The translations under genes were made by a program, and so were the position numbers. A stretch of DNA of 37,909 nucleotides. It comes from Streptosporangiaceae bacterium. GTDB taxonomy: Bacteria; Actinomycetota; Actinomycetes; Streptosporangiales; Streptosporangiaceae. The notes below the pieces were generated by a model. The model saw only the letters and a program-made list of their open reading frames with translations. It did no database searches and was not told the DNA's origin. The stretch lies in the NCBI GenBank assembly GCA_030040155.1, contig JASHUG010000415.1, positions 1-37,909 on the forward strand, in the 5' to 3' direction. This document shows positions 32,801-37,909 of this stretch, piece by piece (the first letter of the stretch is position 1; every line of letters begins with the position of its first letter).

Positions 32801-33241
32801 CTGGGGATGACCGCCCCCGCGCTGCCGGCCATGACCGCGGCAGAGGAGACGTTCGCCGACCTGTGGGCGACCGGAACGTACGGCACGCACCCGATCGAGC
32901 ACATCAGGGACCTGCTGGCGGCCGACGGAGTGCTGCCGGCCGCGAGCCTGGTGACCACGCGGAACGGCCAGATGGTCACGGTCGGCGGGCTGGTCACCCA
33001 CCGGCAGCAGCCGGGGACAGCGCGCGGGGTGGTGTTCCTGAGCCTGGAAGACGAGACCGGGATGTGCAACATCATCTGCCCGCCATCGGTGTGGCAGCGC
33101 TACCGCAAGATCGGCGTCGACGCGAGCGCACTGCTGATCCACGGCAAGATCGAGCGGCTGGACGGGGCGGTCAGCCTGCTCGCTAGCCGGCTCCAGCGGA
33201 TCAAGGTGGTCGCCGCCGCCCGCAGCCGCGACTTCCGGTGA
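29846..33241 (+). CDS. dnaE2: Error-prone DNA polymerase DnaE2 (ImuC)
   Basis: A 1131-residue C-family polymerase, the catalytic member of the ImuA'-ImuB-DnaE2 translesion system. The N-terminus MGWNNPPIPWRELERQL is typical of actinobacterial DnaE2. A PHP domain follows (AELHCHSSYSFLDG at residues 58-71, AITDHDGMYG). The palm has the catalytic acidic residues in PPDIDLDIEH (Asp462, Asp464), then LGIHSGGMVI and FQEQMMQIAMDCAGFSPTEAD. A C-terminal OB domain (TVGGLVTHRQQPG, SLEDETGMCNII) completes it. No insertion or frameshift is seen. It has its own LexA-like box, so it need not be cotranscribed with imuA'B. Confidence 0.95.
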   Translation: MGWNNPPIPWRELERQLSWGTANAAGAAPPAAGRPDGQDEARRVVTRLPASQVPAWAELHCHSSYSFLDGASSPAELVQEAAERGLSALAITDHDGMYGVPQFAQAAARLRDSGTGLGTVFGAELNLGLARGTSRAGPPDPAGQHLLVLARDPEGYRRLCQVISTAQLAGGEKGRPVYDEEALAAAHGGHWVILTGCCKSAVPAALASGGPKAAARELARLTAAFGPDNVKVELAFGNGPADDERNDALAEIAAAQHGHGVGVIASSNVHYAAPQDARLAQALAAIRARSSLDDIDGWLPASGGGYLRSGTEMAARLVRYPGVREQTVELASDCSFDFHVIAPRLPDFPVPFGHSEETWLRALTETKAPGRYGPREAERQPGAYAQIDRELDVIGQLGFPGYFLIVHDIVRFCEDKHILCQGRGSAANSAVCYALGITSVDPVRHRLLFERFLSSGRDGPPDIDLDIEHQRREDVIQYVYGKYGRENAAQVANVISYRPRMAIRDAGRALGYAPEQQNEWSKQVGPRSYGPGQPVPPDAGVPEAVVELAERMQKLPRHLGIHSGGMVICDRPVGEVCPVEWARMRSRSVLQWDKDDCAYAGLVKFDLLGLGMLTALRDCFDLVEQAHGVRWDLHTIPQEDPGVYAMLQKADTVGVFQVESRAQMATLPRLRPENFYDLVVEVALIRPGPIQGGSVHPYMRRRHGDEKPDLPHPLMEHALGKTLGVPLFQEQMMQIAMDCAGFSPTEADRLRQAMSSKRAPERIEELRERLMTGMAERDIPVEVAEDIYIKILAFSSYGFPESHAISFAYLVYASAWLKCYYPAAFTAALLRAQPMGFYAPASLISDVRRHGVQVRGVDINASAVLATLEKAEDRGNGPGPLPTRDHDADAVPEPAGGVPVPGQPVIRLGLSEVRNLGTAPAEKIVAGQPYADLEDFARRTTVSAAALEALAMGGAFGCFGVSRREALWAAGAVATIRPGQLPGTTLGMTAPALPAMTAAEETFADLWATGTYGTHPIEHIRDLLAADGVLPAASLVTTRNGQMVTVGGLVTHRQQPGTARGVVFLSLEDETGMCNIICPPSVWQRYRKIGVDASALLIHGKIERLDGAVSLLASRLQRIKVVAAARSRDFR

Positions 33242-33252
33242 CACAAGGCCCA

Positions 33253-33269
33253 GCCGGCCGCAGGCCGGC
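33253..33269. terminator. Bidirectional hairpin between dnaE2 and the Eis-like gene
   Basis: GCCGGCC and GGCCGGC form a perfect 7-bp G/C stem around a 3-nt loop in the 56-bp gap between two convergent genes. It lacks a U-tract in either direction, like many actinomycete terminators. Confidence 0.5.
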
Positions 33270-33297
33270 AGTGTACGAATGTTCCGGCAGTGGCGAC

Positions 33298-34548
33298 TCA
33301 GAACTCAGGGAAGGCAGGCCCGCCGGGATAGAACGGCTCGCGCTCCCCGCGGAACGCCGTGCTCGCCCGCGTCAGTGCACCCGGCCGCAGCTCCCGGACC
33401 AGCCTGGCGGCGGCGAGCGAGGCCAGCGTGGTGCCGCCCAGGAACGCCGCGCCGAGCTCAGCGGCACTGAGCTGCAGGTCGGCAGGATCGGTTGTCCGCT
33501 CGCAGCTCGCTGCATCCCCGTCCGCCTGCAGGCGGAAGCGGCCGGCGTTCCACGGGCAGAACTCGTCATCGATCTCCAGGACCACGTCCAGGGGCGTCGC
33601 GTAGCGGCGCCCGCCCAGCGCCGGGCCGACCTCGACCAGCCGCACCCAGAGCCGGTCGGCCTCGGTTGAGTGCAGCGCCCGCCGCTCGGTCAGCAGATGG
33701 GCGAGCGGCTCGTCCACGGCCGCCTCGTAGTCGATCCATCGCGCCAGGTCGATTCCGGCCAGGAAGCGCCACAAGGCCGCGTAAGCCGGCCCTGGGACTG
33801 CGGCGAGCTCGACGATGTGCACCGTGCTGCCGGTGGCGCCGACAGGGTCCCTTTCGTCCCTGAACCGGTAGAGCACATACCCGGACGCGGTCCCGTCGCC
33901 TTCGGTATGGACCGCGCACCGGAGCGCGGTGCCGCCGCCTCGATTATGCGGCTCGTCACGCAGTCGGCTCGTCCAGAATCGCTGGGCACGGTCCGGCCAG
34001 CCGACGGCGCCCGGCCACACCCGTTCGTAGATTCGCTCAAGGTGCGGCCGGGCGCGATCGCACGCCACCAGCCGGACCGTGCCGGTGCCAAAATCAGTGC
34101 CAGGCCGGAATGCCATCAAGCGCTTCTCGCCCCGCAGCTGGGCCCCGCGGGACGCGGGACCATAGCCGTACCGGCCGTAAATGGCTGCCTCGGAGGGGCG
34201 GAGCGCGGCGATAGGCTCGGCGCCCCGCTCGTGCAGGTCGGTGAGCTGCATGCGCATCATTGCGGTCAGGATGCCCCGGCGGCGGTGCGTGGGCGCGACC
34301 CCGACCCAGGTGACCCCCGCAACCGGCAGCACCGCGCCGGGCACGGCCAGCCGCCGGGTGTACGCGGCGGTGCCGCCTACGGGCTCGCCGTCATCGAAAG
34401 CGCCGATCATGCGGTCCAGTTCGATGGCGGCGCGCTCGTCCGCGAGCTGCGCGTCCGTGAGGTCCTCGCCATAGCTGTTGGCGATCGCCCGGGCCCAGGC
34501 CGGAAACTCGTCCTCAGTTACAGCGCGAAGCTCGCATGACTGCTGCAT
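33298..34548 (-). CDS. Eis-family GNAT N-acetyltransferase
   Basis: A 416-residue protein of the Eis type (enhanced intracellular survival), which acetylates amines of aminoglycosides or lysines. It has a GNAT domain with GVTWVGVAPTHRRRGILTAMM (acetyl-CoA loop), the family block AAIYGRYGYGPAS containing the presumed acid Tyr, a second degenerate GNAT region, and an SCP2-like C-terminal domain. The last residue is Phe (PAFPEF), whose carboxylate acts as the base in Eis. ATG 34548 follows TATACA by 6 nt, so a leaderless mRNA is likely; a GTG 6 codons upstream is less probable. Confidence 0.88.
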   Translation of the reverse strand: MQQSCELRAVTEDEFPAWARAIANSYGEDLTDAQLADERAAIELDRMIGAFDDGEPVGGTAAYTRRLAVPGAVLPVAGVTWVGVAPTHRRRGILTAMMRMQLTDLHERGAEPIAALRPSEAAIYGRYGYGPASRGAQLRGEKRLMAFRPGTDFGTGTVRLVACDRARPHLERIYERVWPGAVGWPDRAQRFWTSRLRDEPHNRGGGTALRCAVHTEGDGTASGYVLYRFRDERDPVGATGSTVHIVELAAVPGPAYAALWRFLAGIDLARWIDYEAAVDEPLAHLLTERRALHSTEADRLWVRLVEVGPALGGRRYATPLDVVLEIDDEFCPWNAGRFRLQADGDAASCERTTDPADLQLSAAELGAAFLGGTTLASLAAARLVRELRPGALTRASTAFRGEREPFYPGGPAFPEF

Positions 34549-34614
34549 CGCGCCTGTATAGCGCACCGCGTCGACGGCGGGCGATCGGATTTCGGGGCGA
34601 ATCGGCGCGGCGGG

Positions 34615-35958
34615 CTACCGGCCGAACGCAACTTCACCGCCTAGACCCGCCGCCCCCGCCGTGGAGGCGATGATGGCGCCAGAGCGGACTGCAACTGCCA
34701 GAGCGTAGTACATTGTTCGGCTGGCGCTTATGAGCTCGACATATGCGGTCTGGCCATCCGGGCTGACCTGCATATCCTGCACTGTGGTCGAGATCGCTTC
34801 ATATGGGTGGCCGGCCATGAAGAACGGACCTGCGATCAGGTACGGGAGATGAACCGGTCGCTCAGCGTGCCCGGAATGCAGGCTCACGATCACAAGGACA
34901 GCCTTCGGCGTCCGTCCCGGCGCATACCCCAACGCGAACGCGGCGGACCCGTCGTGACTAATAGCTAGCGCCGATACGCTTTTGAGCGGCAGCGACCAGC
35001 GTCCGACCGTCTTGCCGGTGACCGGACTGACCGCGTAAAGCGCGCCCTGGCCTGCGGCGTACAGCAGTGCAGCATCTGGGGCCAGCGCGGCAGCGCCGGA
35101 ATTCCGGATCGTGAATGTCTTCGTCGCGCCGGTTGCAGCGTTAATGCGCTCCACTTCCGTGACCCACCCGTCTACCCGCGAGTGCACAAATGACGCCGAG
35201 TGTTCCACGAACGCGTAGGCCGTCGTGCTGTCCGGGGCTACCGAGATCTTGTACGGGGGGGCGAGAAGAGGAACGGTGCGCAGCACGCTGTTCGCGGCCG
35301 TGCCGATGATCATGATCTTTCCGTAGGCGTAGGCATAGACCAGCTTGCCGTCGGGGCTCACTGCCATGTAGTAGCAGGCCGATGTCTTGATTTTCGTCAG
35401 CACTTTCCCGGTCGTGAGGTCGACCACCAGGACGTCGCCGGCCTGCAGCGCCACGTAGGCGCGGGTGCCGTCCGCCCCGATGACTGCGGTCGTGGCGCCC
35501 CGGGCGTTCAGGTGGATGCTCGGGCCAGGCCGGTCTGTCCGGGTGTTAATCGGGGTCAGCTCGGTGTTGCCGACAACCCAGACGGTCAGGCCGTCCGGCG
35601 CGCTCGCCATTGAAGACGCGTACAGCAGAAGGCCCGTGCTGATCGGCACGCGGATGGGCCGGCTTGCCCGGCCATTACTCAGGTCGACCGCGACCACCGA
35701 TTGCGGCGGGCTTTCGATGAAGGCCACCCCGGTGCGATGGACCGTCGCGGGTGCGGCTGGCGCGGGCCGGTAACTCAGGGCAACGGCGAACGCGGTGACG
35801 GCGAACGCCGTGACGGCCGCGGTTATCGCGATGGCCGAGATCCGCTGCCGCCGGCGCAGCCGGTCGCCGGCCCGCATGGAGGCGGTGACCACTGGTCCCA
35901 TCGGCGGCTCCGGCCGGGTGGCGTCGTCGAGTAGCTGGGTAAGCCTCGTCTCATTCAT
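34615..35958 (-). CDS. Membrane-anchored beta-propeller protein partnered with SigE-family sigma factor
   Basis: A 447-residue protein. A cytoplasmic N-terminus (MNETRLTQLLDDATRP and a basic RLRRRQR stretch) precedes one membrane segment (about 40-62). An extracytoplasmic YncE/WD-like propeller follows, with repeated blades such as VAVDLSNG, VLVVDLTTGKVLTKI, YMAVSPDGKLVYAYAYG and MQVSPDGQTAYVEL. ATG 35958 overlaps the sigma factor stop by 8 bp, so translation is coupled. By position it may modulate the sigma factor, as for the pair at 2670-4201, although no anti-sigma domain is recognisable. Its ligand and function are unknown. Confidence 0.7.
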   Translation of the reverse strand: MNETRLTQLLDDATRPEPPMGPVVTASMRAGDRLRRRQRISAIAITAAVTAFAVTAFAVALSYRPAPAAPATVHRTGVAFIESPPQSVVAVDLSNGRASRPIRVPISTGLLLYASSMASAPDGLTVWVVGNTELTPINTRTDRPGPSIHLNARGATTAVIGADGTRAYVALQAGDVLVVDLTTGKVLTKIKTSACYYMAVSPDGKLVYAYAYGKIMIIGTAANSVLRTVPLLAPPYKISVAPDSTTAYAFVEHSASFVHSRVDGWVTEVERINAATGATKTFTIRNSGAAALAPDAALLYAAGQGALYAVSPVTGKTVGRWSLPLKSVSALAISHDGSAAFALGYAPGRTPKAVLVIVSLHSGHAERPVHLPYLIAGPFFMAGHPYEAISTTVQDMQVSPDGQTAYVELISASRTMYYALAVAVRSGAIIASTAGAAGLGGEVAFGR

Positions 35959-36508
35959 GACTGATCCCCGTGATCGCATCACTGCGGACATTGGTGCGTG
36001 TGCCCAGCTCGGTCAGGTCTTCGCCGAGGAGGAGCCGCAGCCGCTGCAGGGCTCTGGCGCTCTGGCTCTTGACGTTTCCAGGTGAGCAGGCCAGCAGATC
36101 GGCCACCTGCTCGATGCTGTGGTCGGACCAGTACCGAAGCACGACGATCATCCTCGCCCTGGGCGACAGCTTGGCGAGGGCCGCCATGATGTCCATCCGC
36201 TGCTCGGGCGAGTCGGTGCACGCGACCTGGTCGGGTAGCTCGGCGGTTGGCAGCTCGCGCGACCGCCGTCGGCGCTTTTCTGCCAGGTAGGTGTTGAGCA
36301 GGGTGCGCAGGGCGTAGTTGCTGAGTGCTTCATGCCGTCTGATCCGGTCCCACGAGGCGAACAGCTTGGTCAGCGTGGTCTGGGTCAGGTCCTCCGCGGT
36401 GTGCCAGTTCCCGCACATGAGGTAGGCGGTACGCCGCAGCCGGGGCGCGACGGCCGTCGCGAAGCTGGCGAATTCCTCTCGATCAGCGGGCGTCATGCGC
36501 GTTGACAC
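35951..36508 (-). CDS. SigE-family RNA polymerase sigma factor (second in the window)
   Basis: A 185-residue ECF-like sigma factor with region 2 (NWHTAEDLTQTTLTKLFASWDRIRRHEALSNYALRTLLN) and region 4 (LSPRARMIVVLRYWSDHSIEQVADLLACSPGNVKSQSARALQRLRLLL). It is similar in layout to the factor at 3671-4201 but clearly diverged. The GTG start at 36508 follows AGGAGA; an internal ATG 4 codons later is possible. It overlaps the downstream membrane protein gene by 8 bp. The region upstream (36509-36618) should hold its promoter, but I could not assign hexamers. Confidence 0.9.
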   Translation of the reverse strand: MSTRMTPADREEFASFATAVAPRLRRTAYLMCGNWHTAEDLTQTTLTKLFASWDRIRRHEALSNYALRTLLNTYLAEKRRRRSRELPTAELPDQVACTDSPEQRMDIMAALAKLSPRARMIVVLRYWSDHSIEQVADLLACSPGNVKSQSARALQRLRLLLGEDLTELGTRTNVRSDAITGISHE

Positions 36509-36618
36509 CTCTCTCCTGGCGGCCGGGCAGATCGCCGTCTCCTCACTCTCAACCGGATACAGCGCCCGAGCCGGTCAGGAGGTTGCAGAGCGGGGCGAGG
36601 AAAAATGCTGGGCGGGCA

Positions 36619-36837
36619 GGAACCCTGCTGCTGGACGCGTACGACAAGATCCCGTTCCCGCAGAGCTATCACGACGAGCCGTGGGAGCAGGCCGGCATGG
36701 CCGTGCTGTTCGTGCTGGTGCTCCTCGCGTGCGCCGCAACGGCCTATCACCTGATCGAGCTGCCCATGCAGCGCCTCGGCAGTCGGCTCGCCGGCCGGCT
36801 CGGCCGCCGCGTACCACAGCCAGCCCTCGCCACCTAG
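36619..36837 (+). pseudogene. Remnant of an acyltransferase-3 (OafA-like) gene, 3' end only
   Basis: The open frame encodes GTLLLDAYDKIPFPQSYHDE, one long membrane segment (AGMAVLFVLVLLACAATAYHLI) and the ending IELPMQRLGSRLAGRLGRR. This matches the closing part of actinomycete membrane acyltransferases (last transmembrane helix and a VERP/IELP-type tail). The about 300 preceding residues are missing, and the frame upstream is the reverse side of the sigma factor promoter. There is no ribosome binding site. Its TAG overlaps the end of the convergent LD-carboxypeptidase gene. It is probably a deletion remnant; a genuine small membrane protein is less likely. Confidence 0.5.
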
Positions 36838-37805
36838 CTGCCCATGCGTAGCGGCGGGTCAAGCAGGCGCAGGGTACGGGCGCCGGCGTCCAGTTCGGCG
36901 GCGATGCCGATGGGGTAGGCCTGCTGGTGCCCGCCGTGGCCGACGTTCGCCCAGGCGACGAGCGGTACTGCGAGGTCACCGAGTCGCTCGGCGAGGATGT
37001 CCTCGATCAGCGCGGGCTCGCCGCAGCCGGTGAACGTCCCGCCGATGATCCCGGCCACCCCGTCCAGATAGCCGCTGCGTCGCAACTGGGTGAGCATGCG
37101 GTCGACCCGGTACGGATCCTCGTGCTCCTCCTCCACCAGCAGGACGCCGCCGCGCGCGGGCAGCGAGGTGTCGGTGCCGACCGACGACGCGAGCAACGTC
37201 AGGTTGCCGCCCAGCGTGATCCCGCGGGCGACGCCGCCAGCCAGCGTGACCGCGCCCGGGTACTGCGTGATCAGGGCCTGATCGGGACGCATGAGCGCGC
37301 GCAGCAGCGACCCGAACGAATAATGCGCGGCGTCACCCGAGGAGGTGACCATCGGGCTGTGCAGGCTGGCCCAGCCGAGCCTGGCCGCAAACGCCTCCAG
37401 GATCGCGGTCACGTCCGAGTAGCCGGCCAGCACCTTCGGCGGCAGGCCGGCCAGGGTGTCCCAGTCCAGTGCGGCCAGGGTGCGCTGCGCGCCGTAACCG
37501 CCGGTGGCAAAGATGATCCCGGCGATGGCCGGATCAGTGAGCGCCGCGGACAGGTCACTGGAGCGCAGCTTGTCGTCGCCGGCCAGATAGCTGCGCGTGC
37601 TGCCCTCGTCGGTGGCGCTTGCATAGACCACCGGTTCCAGGCCCGCGAACCGCAGCGTGTCCAGGCCGACTGCGAGCTCAGCCTGATTGGCCGGGCTGCT
37701 CGCGGACAGCACCGCCACCCGGTCTCCCGGCCGCAACGCTGGCGGCCTGGCTAGTGAGCGTGGCCCGCCGTCCGCAGATCCCGATCCCGCCGCCCCGGCC
37801 GTCAT
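36834..37805 (-). CDS. LD-carboxypeptidase / S66 family serine peptidase (MccF/LdcA-like)
   Basis: A 323-residue S66 peptidase. The catalytic triad positions are visible: Ser130 in LAGYSDVTA, Glu in LLVEEEHEDPYRVDRML and His in NVGHGGHQQAYPIG. LRPGDRVAVLSASSPAN is the usual N-terminus. LdcA enzymes trim the tetrapeptide of murein to tripeptide during recycling; MccF relatives cleave microcin C-like amides. The lack of a signal peptide points to a cytoplasmic enzyme. ATG 37805 overlaps the stop of the upstream gene (ATGA), which may encode a peptide importer ATPase, consistent with muropeptide recycling. Confidence 0.9.
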   Translation of the reverse strand: MTAGAAGSGSADGGPRSLARPPALRPGDRVAVLSASSPANQAELAVGLDTLRFAGLEPVVYASATDEGSTRSYLAGDDKLRSSDLSAALTDPAIAGIIFATGGYGAQRTLAALDWDTLAGLPPKVLAGYSDVTAILEAFAARLGWASLHSPMVTSSGDAAHYSFGSLLRALMRPDQALITQYPGAVTLAGGVARGITLGGNLTLLASSVGTDTSLPARGGVLLVEEEHEDPYRVDRMLTQLRRSGYLDGVAGIIGGTFTGCGEPALIEDILAERLGDLAVPLVAWANVGHGGHQQAYPIGIAAELDAGARTLRLLDPPLRMGS

Positions 37806-37909
37806 GAGGCTCCCCGCCGGGAGGGCTCGCTGGGCGCCAGCAGTGCTGACTGGTCGAGGTCGGCCAGATGGCAGGCGATGAGGCTGGCGGACGCTGCTTC
37901 GCCCGGCAG
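37802..37909 (-). CDS. C-terminal end of a gene, possibly an oligopeptide ABC transporter ATPase (partial)
   Basis: The minus-strand frame entering from the window edge runs 35 residues to the TGA at 37802-37804. It includes SASLIACHLADLDQ and ends RRGAS. The IACHLAD segment resembles the VACHLA end of DppD/OppF-type peptide transporter ATPases. The stop overlaps the LD-carboxypeptidase start by 4 bp, so the two genes are one operon. The identification rests on a short tail and is tentative. Confidence 0.4.
   Translation of the reverse strand: MPGEAASASLIACHLADLDQSALLAPSEPSRRGAS

Noticed and set aside
1-37909. Prophage, insertion sequence, CRISPR or biosynthetic megasynthase
   Set aside because: No transposase, integrase, att-like repeat, repeat-spacer array or NRPS/PKS domain could be found on either strand.

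Overview
The window is GC-rich throughout, with very strong G/C preference at third codon positions, GTG and TTG starts, 4-bp gene overlaps and several probable leaderless promoters. Together with mutasome genes imuA'/imuB/dnaE2, SigE-family sigma factors, an Eis-type acetyltransferase, a DUF6308 protein and LLM (luciferase-like) oxidoreductases, this points to a chromosomal segment of an actinomycete, plausibly a Streptosporangiales-like soil lineage. The genus cannot be fixed from the sequence alone. No rRNA, tRNA, CRISPR array, transposase or phage gene was seen.

Layout. 1-2695: a zinc/manganese-type ABC importer (end of the binding protein, ATPase, two permeases). 2670-4965: on the minus strand, a SigE-family sigma factor with a single-pass membrane partner, preceded by a response regulator that has lost its N-terminal acidic pocket. 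4940-10753: housekeeping and accessory genes (alpha/beta hydrolase, Maf, GDSL esterase, NAD kinase, secreted serine protease, DinB-like protein, DUF6308 protein).

10745-20709 looks like one coherent oxidative/hydrolytic gene cluster. On the minus strand it has a tandem DUF427 protein, a MOSC-ferredoxin reductase-ferredoxin fusion and an epoxide hydrolase-like enzyme. On the plus strand it has an alpha/beta hydrolase without its nucleophilic serine, a large ATPase-LuxR (LAL) regulator, a second epoxide hydrolase-like enzyme and an FAD monooxygenase. Three of its promoters carry the same two-part element, GGGGATTCGATCA followed 13-14 bp later by GCARGCT. Two copies lie back to back in the divergent 14431-14690 region and one at 18567-18611. 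I read this as a small regulon probably controlled by the resident LAL protein. It is the most interesting system in the window.

20731-23774: LLM oxidoreductase, DUF3800 protein and a rhomboid-fold membrane protein. 23831-33241: SOS mutagenesis genes imuA' and imuB behind a LexA box that sits inside the core promoter, and dnaE2 behind its own weaker LexA-like box. They are separated by about 3.8 kb of unrelated genes (GNAT, ArsR-SRPBCC fusion with a perfect operator palindrome, VOC protein, hydrolase, phosphotransferase). 33298-37909: Eis-like acetyltransferase, a second SigE-family sigma factor with a beta-propeller membrane partner, the remnant of an acyltransferase, an LD-carboxypeptidase, and the last codons of what may be a peptide ABC transporter ATPase.
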